A DNA stretch of 64,000 nt from Flavobacterium soli DSM 19725 (GCF_000422705.1 NZ_AUGO01000009.1:1-64000); one strand, 5' to 3'. Positions 15,985 through 26,493 are shown, counted from the stretch's first letter. Notes: generated from the sequence alone by a model not told the origin. A program made the numbers and translations.

Positions 15985-16803
15985 ATGTCTGTAGCTAAAA
16001 AGGATTATAAAAGAATTACAACCAAGTCGCTAATTGAAATGAAAGCCAATGGCGAAAAGATTTCGATGTTGACGGCCTATGACTTTACTATGGCAAAAAT
16101 CGTGGATACCGCTGGTGTAGATGTGATTTTAGTGGGCGATTCGGCTTCGAATGTAATGGCGGGTCACGAAACGACTTTACCCATCACTTTAGACCAAATG
16201 ATTTATCATGCTTCGAGTGTTGTGAGGGCAATTTCTAGAGCTTTAGTTGTGGTAGATTTGCCTTTTGGAAGCTACCAATCTGACCCAAAAGAAGCACTTC
16301 GTTCCTCTATCAGAATCATGAAAGAAAGCGGTGGTCACGCCGTAAAACTGGAAGGTGGAAGCGAAATTAAAGATTCTATAAAGAAGATCTTGAATGCTGG
16401 AATTCCAGTTATGGGACATTTGGGCTTGACCCCACAGTCTATCTATAAATTCGGAACTTACACCGTTCGTGCAAAAGAAGATGCTGAAGCTGAAAAGTTG
16501 ATTGAAGATGCAAAATTGTTGGAAAGAATCGGTTGCTTTGCATTGGTTTTAGAAAAAATTCCAGCTCATTTGGCTGAAAAAGTAGCTAAAAGTATCGCTA
16601 TTCCCGTTATCGGAATTGGTGCTGGTGGCGGTGTTGACGGACAAGTTTTAGTTATTCACGATATGTTGGGTATGAACAACGAATTTAGTCCGAGATTTTT
16701 AAGACGCTACATGGATTTATATGACGGAATGACTACAGCTATTGGTCAATATGTCGCAGATGTTAAGTCGAGTGATTTCCCGAATGAAAAAGAACAATAC
16801 TAA
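15985..16803 (+). CDS. panB: 3-methyl-2-oxobutanoate hydroxymethyltransferase
   Basis: PanB (272 residues, cytoplasmic) transfers a hydroxymethyl group from methylene-tetrahydrofolate to alpha-ketoisovalerate, the first step of pantothenate and CoA synthesis (EC 2.1.2.11). Visible motifs: [14 protein letters not shown] at the start, [19 protein letters not shown] with the metal-binding Asp, [25 protein letters not shown] and [22 protein letters not shown]. Length is normal. The next gene begins 36 bases downstream, a pairing with an RluA-type enzyme often seen in this phylum. Confidence 0.97.
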   Translation: MSVAKKDYKRITTKSLIEMKANGEKISMLTAYDFTMAKIVDTAGVDVILVGDSASNVMAGHETTLPITLDQMIYHASSVVRAISRALVVVDLPFGSYQSDPKEALRSSIRIMKESGGHAVKLEGGSEIKDSIKKILNAGIPVMGHLGLTPQSIYKFGTYTVRAKEDAEAEKLIEDAKLLERIGCFALVLEKIPAHLAEKVAKSIAIPVIGIGAGGGVDGQVLVIHDMLGMNNEFSPRFLRRYMDLYDGMTTAIGQYVADVKSSDFPNEKEQY

Positions 16804-16839
16804 TCAAATTAGAAAATTTGGTAATTTGATAATTTGGTA

Positions 16840-17529
16840 ATGAAAATAGTTTCCGATAAAAACAATCTCCAAGTCCTGCACGAAGACAATCATATTATTG
16901 TGATTAATAAGCGTGTTGGCGATATCGTACAAGGCGATAAAACGGGCGACAAACCTCTAAGCGAAGTCGTCAAGGAATATATAAAGGAGAAATACAATAA
17001 ACCTGGTGAAGTTTTCCTAGGAGTGGTGCATCGGCTTGACCGACCAACAACTGGAATTGTGGTTTTTGCACGAACTTCAAAGGCATTGACACGATTGAAT
17101 GAATTGTTTGCAAACAGGGAAACCCGAAAAACCTATTGGGCTGTTGTCAAAAATAAACCCGCAGAAAAAGAAGCTAAACTCGTTCATTATCTGAAAAGAA
17201 ATGAAAAAAATAATACCTCAAAAGCACATTCAAAAGAAGTTCCCGAAAGCAAAGTTGCCAGTTTGGATTATAAAATCATCAAGGAACTCAACAATTATTT
17301 TGCTTTAGAAATAAACCTGCATACAGGACGGCACCATCAAATTCGAGCTCAATTGTCTGCGATTGGTTCTCCAATTAAAGGCGATTTAAAATATGGTTTT
17401 GACCGAAGTAACCCTGACGGAGGCATCCATCTTCATGCTCGAAAATTGGTTTTTATACACCCTGTATCAAAAGAAGAAGTAAGCATTGTTGCTCCAGTTC
17501 CAGATGAAGTGGTTTGGAGAAATGTGTAA
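16840..17529 (+). CDS. RluA-family pseudouridine synthase
   Basis: This enzyme converts uridine to pseudouridine in rRNA or tRNA. It carries the family's catalytic motif HRLDRPTTGIVVFA, with Asp at about 67, then the LHTGRHHQIRAQL motif and the KYG/HLHARKL region. It has no S4 domain. Start ATG at 16840 (KIVSDKNNLQV) was preferred to a TTG two codons upstream. The spacer before it is the tandem phrase AATTTGGTAATTTGATAATT. The target site cannot be told from sequence alone. Confidence 0.93.
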   Translation: MKIVSDKNNLQVLHEDNHIIVINKRVGDIVQGDKTGDKPLSEVVKEYIKEKYNKPGEVFLGVVHRLDRPTTGIVVFARTSKALTRLNELFANRETRKTYWAVVKNKPAEKEAKLVHYLKRNEKNNTSKAHSKEVPESKVASLDYKIIKELNNYFALEINLHTGRHHQIRAQLSAIGSPIKGDLKYGFDRSNPDGGIHLHARKLVFIHPVSKEEVSIVAPVPDEVVWRNV

Positions 17530-17641
17530 GTTAATAATCATTATTTGAGGTGGTTACTTAAAATTCATAAGAGCACATGGTTCTATATCCCCATAATTAG
17601 GTATTTTACAATGCACGTGTTAATTAAATGCTAATTTTTCA

Positions 17642-17649
17642 TATATTTG
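17642..17649 (+). promoter_or_regulatory. -7 box of the DUF5723 gene
   Basis: TATATTTG matches TAnnTTTG and lies 23 bases before the ATG at 17673. It rules out the in-frame ATG at 17628 as the start. Confidence 0.55.
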
Positions 17650-17672
17650 ACATAACAAAAACATGTACCCCT

Positions 17673-19025
17673 ATGAAAAAAATTACACTCTTAGTATGTT
17701 GTCTTGTCTATGGAATTAGCTTTAGTCAGGATCATTTTGCTGGAATTACAACTTCCAAACGTGTTGGAATCCTGAACGGAAACATGAACCCTTCTGAATT
17801 TGCTAACTTAAATAGCAGATTTGAGGTTCAAATTGCAGCATTAAGCCTAAATGTTTCCAATAACAAAATCGGATTTAGCGATATCGTAGATGGAGAAGAT
17901 ATTGAAGGCCTTCTGTTTAACGGTGACAAAAGTGTAGATTTTAGTCTAGATGCGGAACTTGCCCTTCCGGGCGTGGCCTTTAATTTTCGCGGTTGGGGAT
18001 TTGCCGTTACTTCAAAAGGTCATATTACGGCAAACGTTGTTAACGTTAATTCAGAATTAGGAGATGCACTTGTTAATGAATCTGATATTCTAAATGCACT
18101 CCCATCAACCATTAATAGTAATGGCAACCAGCGTGTAAATGCAACAGTTTGGGGCGAAATAGGCTTTTCGGCTGCAAAAAAATTATGGGAAAAAGACAGA
18201 AATAGAATTAATGGAGGTGTCACCTTGAAACTATTATTTCCTGGTTCTTATGCAAATATGGGCTTGAGCCAATTTAATGGTGATATCACTAACAATGGTT
18301 TAGAAAACAAGCTTACGAATGCAACAGCTAATCTAAATATTGCCTATTCAGGTAACTTTGGCGAAAGCTTTTCTGACTCCAGCGATTATACTGGCTCACT
18401 ATTTGGAAATCTAAATGGTATGGCTACTGATTTTGGAGTCGATTATCAACTGAAAAACAAAATTGGCAGTGGATATAAACTAAAAGTTGGAGCTTCTATA
18501 AAAAACATCGGAAGTATGACTTTTAAAGGAGAGGATAATGTTTCTTCTACATACAAATTGGATGTCAATAATAATCCTGGAATTGACCTTAATGATTTTA
18601 ATGATGTTGAAGGTTTAGAAGATATTGAGGAAGTCTTAGAGTCTTATGAGGCCCTAGGATACTATGAGAAAACAGAAAATAGTAAGGATATCAAAGTAAA
18701 GCTTCCTACTGTTTTTAATTTATATGCAGACCTTAAAGTGATTTCTAAATTATCAGTAACCTTTTTCATGCAACAAAAAATGGGTGATAACGAAAATAAC
18801 GACCAAATTACAGCTCAAAACTCAATTTCAATCACTCCTAGAATAAGTCTTGGACCTTTCGAAGCTTTCCTGCCAATTGGAAACAATGAGCTTTCTGGAA
18901 CAACAGCTGGTTTTGGTTTCAGATTAGGTGGATTTTTCCTAGGTTCAAATTCAATCATTACTGCTGCTACAAGCGATAGTAAACAAGCGGATGCCTATTT
19001 CGGTTTCAGATTCGGATTCTTGTAA
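17673..19025 (+). CDS. DUF5723 family outer-membrane-type protein
   Basis: A 450-residue exported protein with a signal peptide (MKKITLLVCCLVYGISFSQ). It has many alternating beta strands and ends with two aromatic strands, FGFRLGGFFLGSNSI and DAYFGFRFGFL, the C-terminal type of outer-membrane barrels. I recognise the family as DUF5723, found in Bacteroidota; function unknown. The acidic stretch VEGLEDIEEVLESYEALGYY (about 311-330) is probably a loop. The gene stands alone, with its own promoter and no obvious operon partner. Confidence 0.8.
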   Translation: MKKITLLVCCLVYGISFSQDHFAGITTSKRVGILNGNMNPSEFANLNSRFEVQIAALSLNVSNNKIGFSDIVDGEDIEGLLFNGDKSVDFSLDAELALPGVAFNFRGWGFAVTSKGHITANVVNVNSELGDALVNESDILNALPSTINSNGNQRVNATVWGEIGFSAAKKLWEKDRNRINGGVTLKLLFPGSYANMGLSQFNGDITNNGLENKLTNATANLNIAYSGNFGESFSDSSDYTGSLFGNLNGMATDFGVDYQLKNKIGSGYKLKVGASIKNIGSMTFKGEDNVSSTYKLDVNNNPGIDLNDFNDVEGLEDIEEVLESYEALGYYEKTENSKDIKVKLPTVFNLYADLKVISKLSVTFFMQQKMGDNENNDQITAQNSISITPRISLGPFEAFLPIGNNELSGTTAGFGFRLGGFFLGSNSIITAATSDSKQADAYFGFRFGFL

Positions 19026-19081
19026 AACGCAATTGTTTTATCCAATTTTTAAAATTAACTTGCAGTATCAATAATTTTAAA

Positions 19082-20410
19082 ATGGACTATAAAAACAATA
19101 TCAATTTCAGGAAACAGTCGCTAATAAAACTATTATACACCGTAAAATTGTATGAAAAAGAAATTAGTGAAGCGTTGTATAACGATTTCAAAAAGCCTGC
19201 ATTTGAAGCCTTTGTAACCGAAATCAATATCGTTATCGATGAATTAAATTATACCATAAAGAACATCAATAAATGGGCAAAACCTAAAAAGGTTTTGCCC
19301 TCTTTTTTAAATTTCCCCTCAAGAGAATACATCTACAGTGAACCTTATGGAAGCGTTTTGATTATTTCGCCTTGGAATTATCCCTTCCAACTTGCATTGT
19401 GTCCATTAATTGCAGCCGTTGCAGCCGGAAACAAAGTCACTTTAAAACCCTCGGAATTAACGCCAAATACATCTAGCTTACTTTCCAAAATCATCCGAGA
19501 AACATTTGATCCCAAACATGTTATTGTCGTTTTAGGTGACAAGAGATTATCCGAAGAATTACTAAAAAACCGCTGGAATTATATTTTTTTCACCGGAAGT
19601 GTTGCCGTTGGAAAACTGATCTATAAGGCTGCAGCCGAATTTTTAACGCCTGTAACCTTAGAACTTGGCGGAAAAAATCCTTGTATTGTGGATGAAACAG
19701 CAAACCTCCCTTTGGCTGCAAAACGAATTGTGTGGGGAAAATTTATCAATGCGGGACAAACTTGTATTGCTCCAGATTATATTTTGGTCAAGCCAAAAAT
19801 TAAAAACGAACTTATTTCACTGCTAAAAAAAGAAATCCAGAATGCGTATGGAGAAAATCCAGAACTTTCTCCTGATTTTACTCGAATTATTAGCAAGGAA
19901 CACCTCAAAAGACTTGTTAGCTTTATAGAATTTCAAGATATCGCTTTCGGCGGAAGCCATAATGAAGATGAGAACTACCTCTCTCCTACCATCGTTGACG
20001 AACCAAATTTGGATAGTGCTCTTATGAAAGAGGAGATTTTTGGGCCCATATTACCCATTCTTTCCTACTCGAATAATGATGATTTGAAGCGAATAATTTC
20101 AAAATCAGAAAAGCCACTTTCGATGTATGTTTTCACAGAAAATAACGCTTTCGCCGAAAAAATAATTCAAGACTATTCCTTTGGTGGCGGATGCGTGAAT
20201 GACACGGTTGTGCATTTTTCAAATAAGAGACTTCCTTTTGGTGGTGTTGGAAATTCAGGAATTGGAGCCTATCATGGAAAACTAAGCTTTGATACTTTTT
20301 CGCACCAAAAAGCAATTGTCAAGAAAGCAAACTGGCTTGATATTCCTTTTCGTTATGCACCATACAAAGGCAAATTAAAAATGATAAAAAAAATTCTGAA
20401 ATGGATATAA
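19082..20410 (+). CDS. Aldehyde dehydrogenase family protein (class 3 type)
   Basis: An NAD(P)-dependent enzyme that oxidises aldehydes to acids. At 442 residues it has the short class 3 build. Visible are the proline-rich SPWNYPFQLALCPLI region, FFTGSVAVGK (cofactor loop), catalytic Glu in LELGGKNPC and catalytic Cys in NAGQTCIAPDY (about 230), then EEIFGPILP and LPFGGVGNSGIG. It is soluble. The substrate cannot be told; fatty or aromatic aldehydes are usual for the class. There are 54 bases between it and the DUF5723 gene, without a terminator. Confidence 0.93.
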   Translation: MDYKNNINFRKQSLIKLLYTVKLYEKEISEALYNDFKKPAFEAFVTEINIVIDELNYTIKNINKWAKPKKVLPSFLNFPSREYIYSEPYGSVLIISPWNYPFQLALCPLIAAVAAGNKVTLKPSELTPNTSSLLSKIIRETFDPKHVIVVLGDKRLSEELLKNRWNYIFFTGSVAVGKLIYKAAAEFLTPVTLELGGKNPCIVDETANLPLAAKRIVWGKFINAGQTCIAPDYILVKPKIKNELISLLKKEIQNAYGENPELSPDFTRIISKEHLKRLVSFIEFQDIAFGGSHNEDENYLSPTIVDEPNLDSALMKEEIFGPILPILSYSNNDDLKRIISKSEKPLSMYVFTENNAFAEKIIQDYSFGGGCVNDTVVHFSNKRLPFGGVGNSGIGAYHGKLSFDTFSHQKAIVKKANWLDIPFRYAPYKGKLKMIKKILKWI

Positions 20411-20465
20411 TTTTTTTATCTTCAATGCCTCATAAAATAATAAAAAACAAAATAATCACACTTCA

Positions 20466-21287
20466 ATGAAATCAACTTTAGAGCAAGTTCAAGAAATTAA
20501 AAAGCACGGTTACCATCTTGATTTGGGGGATGTTATAAGCCAGACATTCGAAAATTTCAAAAAAATTGCATTATTATCAGGAGCTATCATCATTGTTTTA
20601 GCCATTGTTCTTTTGATGATAACATTAGGAGTTGGAGGCATTTTGGGACTGGCTTTAAACTTTACTGACTTCTTCACGGAGTACAGTTCTGGAAATGTAA
20701 GTACAACATTTTTGCTAGTAAATATGGCAGTATCGGTAGTAGGATATGCCTTGATTTCACCTGTAGTGGCTGGAATTATGCAAATTGCACATAATGCGGA
20801 AACCAATAGAGACTTTGATTTCTCAACAGCATTTTCTCACTATAAAACTAAACATTTCAAGGAGCTGTTTTTAGCAACTGCAGTCATTACATTTGTATCA
20901 TCCGGAATTAGCACCTTGTCACAGTTAGGGCAATTGTATTTCCTAGATGATTTAAGTTTAATGATCATAATTACGATTGTAAATTTGATTTTAGCAGCGT
21001 TAGTTCCTTTACTTACGCTACTTACTATCCCATTCATCATCTTTGGAAACCTATCAGCAATGGAAGCGATTAAAGCAAGTATTGTCACCGTTTCCAAACG
21101 TTTTTGGATGATCTTATTGCTTATGATTATCTTCTTTATCTGTGCTATGTTAGGTTTTTTTGCCTTGTGCATTGGTATCTTTTTTACACTTCCTATTTTT
21201 AGTTCAGCACAGTATATCATTTATAGAAATGCAATCCCTATGGAAGAAAAAGATGAACTAGACGAAATTGGATCATCAGAATATTAG
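20466..21287 (+). CDS. Unknown multi-pass membrane protein
   Basis: A 273-residue inner-membrane protein with about six hydrophobic segments (near residues 35-60, 80-103, 135-155, 163-185, 187-210 and 218-250). The N-terminus VQEIKKHGYHLDLGDVISQTFENFKKIA is cytoplasmic-looking. The last part, VTVSKRFWMILLLMIIFF, resembles DUF975 or glycerophosphoryl-diesterase membrane-domain proteins, a weak match. It ends in acidic residues. A strong terminator follows. No function is suggested by the context. Confidence 0.7.
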   Translation: MKSTLEQVQEIKKHGYHLDLGDVISQTFENFKKIALLSGAIIIVLAIVLLMITLGVGGILGLALNFTDFFTEYSSGNVSTTFLLVNMAVSVVGYALISPVVAGIMQIAHNAETNRDFDFSTAFSHYKTKHFKELFLATAVITFVSSGISTLSQLGQLYFLDDLSLMIIITIVNLILAALVPLLTLLTIPFIIFGNLSAMEAIKASIVTVSKRFWMILLLMIIFFICAMLGFFALCIGIFFTLPIFSSAQYIIYRNAIPMEEKDELDEIGSSEY

Positions 21288-21304
21288 CATTTACAGCAAA
21301 TAAG

Positions 21305-21344
21305 AAAATTCCAAAATCATTAACAGATTTTGGAATTTTTTTTT
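21305..21344 (+). terminator. Terminator after the membrane protein gene
   Basis: AAAATTCCAAAATC (21305-21318) pairs perfectly with GATTTTGGAATTTT (21326-21339), with a seven-base loop and nine T residues. Confidence 0.9.
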
Positions 21345-21436
21345 AATATGTCCCCAACAAACCTTCTATTTAGCTATATTTACAAGAATTAATTTCATCA
21401 TAAATAATTGCATAAACCATTAACCAAGAATTAGTT

Positions 21437-24400
21437 ATGCTTTTCCTGAACAGATGTTTTTTTTTCTTACTGTTGATGGTTTCGCCTTTTGTTAGTAGTA
21501 AAAATGTATTTTCTCAAAATTTTTTTTTGGATGCATCCAATTTACTACAACCCGATGAAAATCATCCGATAACACGTCATATAAAAGATTTTCAAATCGA
21601 AACACCTTTTTATTTCAATTGGTGGTTTGTATTGATAGCGGCAAGTATATCGTCATTAATTTTTCTAACTATTCTTAGAAGAATTTCGTACTATAACAAA
21701 GATTTTGTTGCTAATTTTTCCGAAAATAAAACCAATATCGAGCAGTATAGAATCTACCTGATTTTTTTCGGGATGATTTTCCCTATTACAGAGTTGTTGC
21801 TGGAACTATTTAAGATTAGGCTCAAAAGCGAATTCATAGAAAATACTTCCATCGGAATTTCGCTTCTAATTCTCTACTTTGTTAGTGACAAGGTACCCTT
21901 TGTTCAAAAATATTTCCAAAAGATATTTGTTTCGGCTTATACCTTTTTACTGAGCTATACCCTATTCAAAATCTGTTATTTTCCTTTCGAACTTGTTACT
22001 TTTTCGGAACTTATCATCATGTTCTTCTTTGCCCCAAATGTTTTCTACTCCTTGCGAAAATATTGGGTTTTCGTGGTGATTTTAATTACCATTTTCTATT
22101 TACTCTATCTAGTTGATCTCATTAAAATCGATTTGTTCATTATCATTTTGTATTCGTTAATGTTTATCATTTTGATTCATTATATCAGGCACATTGCGAT
22201 TCTAAATTCTCAAGACAAATTACTTTTTGCAAATGATATTGTAAACAAAGGAAATTCGTTAATTATTGGAACAAATAGCAAAGGTGAATTGAGCTATAGC
22301 AATGATATTATCGCTACGGTTTTAGGATATGAACCCAGTGAAATCAATGGGTTGAATTTTTGGGAATTGACAGAAAGCACTGAAATTGTTAATCCTAAAA
22401 ATAATGATCCCGCAAGAGATGAAGATTTGCATATCAGGAAACTGAAATGTAAAAATGGTGAATACAAATATATCCAATGGAAAAACAAAAAATACAATGA
22501 TGATCTAATTGTTGGGATTGGTCAGGATGTTACCGATCAGGTTAAGATTCAAAACCAATACAAAAATCTAATTCAAACGGCAACTGACATTATTTTTGAA
22601 ACCGATCAAGATGGTAATTTCACTTTTATCAACGATTTTACTATTGCTCATCTTGGTTTTAGTAAAGAAGAAATCATTGGCCAAAATTATTCAAGTTTTA
22701 TCCGCATAGACAACCGTGAAAAGTTGATGACTTTTTATGAAGATCTGGTAGAAACTGAAAATGATTTTCCTGCCATTGAGTTGCCACTTATCAAGAAAGA
22801 CGGATCCGTAATTTGGGCTTCACAAAAAGTAATTGTACTTCGGGGTCCGCTTGGAGAAATTACTGGATATTCGGGGATTGCTAGAGATATTACAGCTTTG
22901 AAAAATATTGAATTTGAAAATCAAAACCGTCAAGCTAAAATTCAAAAGTATAACGCCACCATCAACAAATTATCGACTACAAATTTTAGTACTTTCGAAA
23001 ACCTAGATGACATCATTGAACTTGTTATCAAAAATGCAGCAAAAGACACAACTATTGACAGAGTTAGCTATTGGAAATATTCCCCAGATCGTTTGGTTTG
23101 CAATACACTTTATGAATTAAATACAGATACTTTTTCGAGAGGACAAATTTTTGAAAAAAAAGATGCTCCAAACTATTTTAGAGACATCGAGAAAAATAAA
23201 ATTGTGATTGCCTCGGATATTTCAATGAAAAATTTAGATGAATTTTTCTTTATTGATTATTATACTGATAGTCAAATAAAATCGATGCTGGATGTGAGTA
23301 TCATTCTAAATGGTAAGATTGAAGGCGTTTTATGTTTTGAAACCTGCAATGAAAAGAAATTTTGGGACAATGAGGATATCAATTTTGTACGATCAATTTC
23401 GGATATCATTTCCTTGGCTATCGAATCCCAAATGCGTTTAAATGCTGAAAAAAAATTAGCATACAAAAGCGACTTGCTTTCGGCTTTGGCATTATGTACA
23501 GAGAAATTTTTGCTTAGCAAAAGTATCTTTGATATGTTTTCCGAAACCTTCGAAATTATGGGAAAAGCCACCAATGCCGATCATGTTTACTACTATGAAA
23601 ATGATTTTGCAACAAATCTGATTCATCAAAAATACAAATGGGCAAAGGAAAATGTAGTGCTTCAAATTACCCCTTTACGACACTTTGATCATATCGATTT
23701 CAAAGAGATAATTGATTCTGCCAAAAACAAAAAACCGCTAAATGCCATTATTGAAAATCTTGCTGATGGTTTTTTAAAAAATCTGCTAATTGCAAACGAA
23801 ATCAAATCGATACTCATCCTTCCCATTTATTTGAAGGACCGTTTCTCTGGTTTTGTAGGATTTGATGATTGCAGTAACCAACGAGAATGGACTGAGGATG
23901 AGATTAATATACTCCAAACTCTTGCAAATAATATATCGGCAGTTATTGAACGATCTATCAATGAAAATACGATTTATGAAAGTGAAGAAAAATTCAAGCT
24001 TCTAGCCAATAACATACCTGGAACCGTTTATCTGTCTAATAACGATGAAAAGCTGACCAAAATTTATATCAATGATGAAATTGAAAAACTCACGGGTTAC
24101 AACAAATCCATTTTTCTTGAGAATGCCATAAATCTGATCGATTTGGTACATATTGATGACCGAGAGCGAGTGACGCTTGCAACCAAAGCAGCTTTAAAAA
24201 ATAAAGAACCTTTTAACTTTACTTATCGTATCAAGAACAAAAATGGCAACTTTGTATGGGTCGAAGAATTTGGCGATGTGATTAAAAAAGATGGCAAAAT
24301 CAATTATATCGAAGGAATTTTAATTGATATTACCGAAAAAAAGGAAGCCGAAGCTGCTATTATTGCAAAGGAAATGGCCGAATCAGCAAGTAAAGCAAAG

Positions 24401-25540
24401 TCGGAATTTTTGGCCAACATGAGTCATGAAATCAGGACACCTTTAAACGGAATCATAGGTTTCACGGATCTTTTGATGAATACAAAATTAGAAGCTTCCC
24501 AAGAAAAATACATGCTAACGATCAACCAATCAGCTCATTCGCTTTTGGATATTGTTAATAATATTTTAGATTTTTCAAAAATAGAAGCCCGAAAATTAGA
24601 ACTTGACATTCGTAAAAATGATATCCATGAACTCTTGAAGCAAGTTATTGACTTGGTTAGACTAGAATCGGATCATAAAAAGTTGCAACTTAAAACTACT
24701 ATCGATCCTTCAATCCCAGCCTTCGTTTGGTTTGACCCGGTTCGGATCAAACAAATTTTGTTGAATCTTTTGAGCAATGCCATCAAGTTTACAAGTAATG
24801 GTTCGATTGAATTGAAAATTTCAGTGCTGGAAGACATCAGCGAAAGCAAAAAATCCATACGCTTTTCAGTAACCGATACGGGAATAGGAATTGTAAAGGA
24901 AAATCAGAAAAAAATATTTCAAGCTTTCTCCCAGGAAGATAATTCGACCACTCGAAAATTTGGAGGAACTGGTCTCGGACTCACAATTTCAAATCAATTG
25001 CTAAACTTGATGGATAGCAAATTGCAACTTGAAAGCAAAATCAATCAGGGTAGCACGTTTTATTTTGACTTAATTTTAGTAACTTCCAACGAAAATGAGT
25101 TTGAAAAAGAGACAAAAACGATGGAATCTAAAAAAAATAATGTAGTTTTAAATTCAAATTTAAAAATTCTTGTTGTTGAAGACAATAAGATCAATATGTT
25201 GCTGACTCGAACGATACTGAAAAATCTTTTTCCAGATATATTCATTTATGAAGGAACAGATGGCGAACAAGCAGTACATCTATTTGCAACAATTCATCCA
25301 GATATTGTTTTGATGGATATCCAAATGCCCGTGATGAACGGTTATGAAGCCACGAAAGTAATTCGAAAAACCGAAGCTGGAAAGGACATTCCGATAATTG
25401 CACTAACTGCAGGAACGGTTAAAGGAGAAAAGGAAAATTGTTTAGAAGCTGGTATGGACGATTATATTACAAAGCCAATTATCAGAGCTACTTTGGAAGA
25501 AGTAATTTTAAAATGGACCAATAATATAAAAAACAACTAA
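21437..25540 (+). CDS. Large hybrid sensor histidine kinase, 7-helix N-terminus
   Basis: A 1367-residue membrane kinase. After a signal-like N-terminus come seven hydrophobic helices (about 55-255), the first after TPFYFNWWFVLIAAS. Then follow two PAS domains (about 265-495), two GAF-like domains (about 505-655 and 665-835), a third PAS (845-970, ending GILIDITEKKEAEAAI), HisKA with His in ANMSHEIRTPLNGIIGF (about 996), an ATPase domain with GTGLGLTISNQLL, and a receiver domain with Asp in VLMDIQMPVMNGYEAT (about 1293). No Hpt domain or output domain is present, so the signal must pass to another protein. The signal is unknown. It stands alone upstream of a zinc peptidase gene (10 bases). Confidence 0.9.
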   Translation: MLFLNRCFFFLLLMVSPFVSSKNVFSQNFFLDASNLLQPDENHPITRHIKDFQIETPFYFNWWFVLIAASISSLIFLTILRRISYYNKDFVANFSENKTNIEQYRIYLIFFGMIFPITELLLELFKIRLKSEFIENTSIGISLLILYFVSDKVPFVQKYFQKIFVSAYTFLLSYTLFKICYFPFELVTFSELIIMFFFAPNVFYSLRKYWVFVVILITIFYLLYLVDLIKIDLFIIILYSLMFIILIHYIRHIAILNSQDKLLFANDIVNKGNSLIIGTNSKGELSYSNDIIATVLGYEPSEINGLNFWELTESTEIVNPKNNDPARDEDLHIRKLKCKNGEYKYIQWKNKKYNDDLIVGIGQDVTDQVKIQNQYKNLIQTATDIIFETDQDGNFTFINDFTIAHLGFSKEEIIGQNYSSFIRIDNREKLMTFYEDLVETENDFPAIELPLIKKDGSVIWASQKVIVLRGPLGEITGYSGIARDITALKNIEFENQNRQAKIQKYNATINKLSTTNFSTFENLDDIIELVIKNAAKDTTIDRVSYWKYSPDRLVCNTLYELNTDTFSRGQIFEKKDAPNYFRDIEKNKIVIASDISMKNLDEFFFIDYYTDSQIKSMLDVSIILNGKIEGVLCFETCNEKKFWDNEDINFVRSISDIISLAIESQMRLNAEKKLAYKSDLLSALALCTEKFLLSKSIFDMFSETFEIMGKATNADHVYYYENDFATNLIHQKYKWAKENVVLQITPLRHFDHIDFKEIIDSAKNKKPLNAIIENLADGFLKNLLIANEIKSILILPIYLKDRFSGFVGFDDCSNQREWTEDEINILQTLANNISAVIERSINENTIYESEEKFKLLANNIPGTVYLSNNDEKLTKIYINDEIEKLTGYNKSIFLENAINLIDLVHIDDRERVTLATKAALKNKEPFNFTYRIKNKNGNFVWVEEFGDVIKKDGKINYIEGILIDITEKKEAEAAIIAKEMAESASKAKSEFLANMSHEIRTPLNGIIGFTDLLMNTKLEASQEKYMLTINQSAHSLLDIVNNILDFSKIEARKLELDIRKNDIHELLKQVIDLVRLESDHKKLQLKTTIDPSIPAFVWFDPVRIKQILLNLLSNAIKFTSNGSIELKISVLEDISESKKSIRFSVTDTGIGIVKENQKKIFQAFSQEDNSTTRKFGGTGLGLTISNQLLNLMDSKLQLESKINQGSTFYFDLILVTSNENEFEKETKTMESKKNNVVLNSNLKILVVEDNKINMLLTRTILKNLFPDIFIYEGTDGEQAVHLFATIHPDIVLMDIQMPVMNGYEATKVIRKTEAGKDIPIIALTAGTVKGEKENCLEAGMDDYITKPIIRATLEEVILKWTNNIKNN

Positions 25541-25550
25541 AAATTAAGTT

Positions 25551-26408
25551 ATGAAATGGCAAGGAAGAAGAGAAAGTGGTAATCTGGAGGACCGAAGAGG
25601 AATGTCGGGCGGAAAAGTAGTTGCTGGTGGAGGAATTATTGGTGTCATCATTTTGCTCATCACAATGTTTGGAGGACAAGAAGCACAAAATTTAGTCCCT
25701 GTAATTGAGCAATTCAATCAGCAGCAAAATACCCAAACTACCGAAAGAGAACTTACAGCAGAAGAAATCGAAACGGGTAAATTCGTTGATGCTTTGTTGA
25801 CTGACAATGAAGATGTTTGGAATAAAATTTTCAAGGAAAATGGTATGACTTATAAAGAGCCAAACCTTGTTCTTTTTACAGGTCAAGTAGAAACGGCTTG
25901 TGGTGGAGCAACATCTGCATCTGGACCTTTTTATTGTCCTGGAGACCAGAAAGTCTATATGGACATGGGCTTTTTTGCCGAATTAAAAAGTAAATTTGGT
26001 GCCAAAGGTGGCGATTTCGCTGTAGCGTATGTGGTGGCTCACGAAATTGGTCACCATGTTCAAACACTTATGGGAACTTCTGGAAAAGTGAGGCAAATGC
26101 AACAAGGCATGAGTGAAGCCGAAGCCAATAAACTTTCGGTTGCACTAGAATTGCAAGCCGATTTTTATGCAGGAGTTTGGACACATCATAACGAAAAAGT
26201 GAACCAAATGCTCGAGCCAGGCGATATTGAGGAAGCTTTGAGTGCCGCTCATGCCGTTGGTGATGACGCCATCCAGAAAAAAATGCAAGGGCATGTAGTA
26301 CCAGATTCTTTCACACATGGAACTTCCGAACAAAGAATGTATTGGTTTAATAAAGGCTTCAAAACAGGTGATATCACGGAAGGAAATACTTTTGAAAAAA
26401 TAAAATAA
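25551..26408 (+). CDS. Neutral zinc metallopeptidase, YpfJ family
   Basis: A 285-residue protein beginning MKWQGRRESGNLEDRRG, the signature N-terminus of the YpfJ/KPN_02809 family, followed by one membrane helix (about 26-43). The peptidase domain has HExxH in VAHEIGHHVQTL (about 162) and a downstream ALELQADFYAGVW that supplies the third zinc ligand. CGGATSASGPFYCPGDQ is also family-typical. It is probably anchored in the inner membrane with the catalytic part in the periplasm. It starts ten bases after the hybrid kinase gene, so the two may be co-transcribed. The biological substrate is unknown. Confidence 0.9.
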   Translation: MKWQGRRESGNLEDRRGMSGGKVVAGGGIIGVIILLITMFGGQEAQNLVPVIEQFNQQQNTQTTERELTAEEIETGKFVDALLTDNEDVWNKIFKENGMTYKEPNLVLFTGQVETACGGATSASGPFYCPGDQKVYMDMGFFAELKSKFGAKGGDFAVAYVVAHEIGHHVQTLMGTSGKVRQMQQGMSEAEANKLSVALELQADFYAGVWTHHNEKVNQMLEPGDIEEALSAAHAVGDDAIQKKMQGHVVPDSFTHGTSEQRMYWFNKGFKTGDITEGNTFEKIK

Positions 26409-26426
26409 AGTTTAATCTATACTAAA

Positions 26427-26471
26427 AATGCACTGTTTCTAATCTTGATTATCGATTAAAAACAGTGCATT
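26427..26471. terminator. Bidirectional terminator between convergent genes
   Basis: AATGCACTGTTT (26427-26438) pairs perfectly with AAACAGTGCATT (26460-26471). The 21-base loop contains a smaller AATC/GATT pairing. It separates the zinc peptidase gene from the facing DUF885 gene. Confidence 0.75.
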
Positions 26472-26493
26472 ATTTTATGGAAACTTAGAAAAA

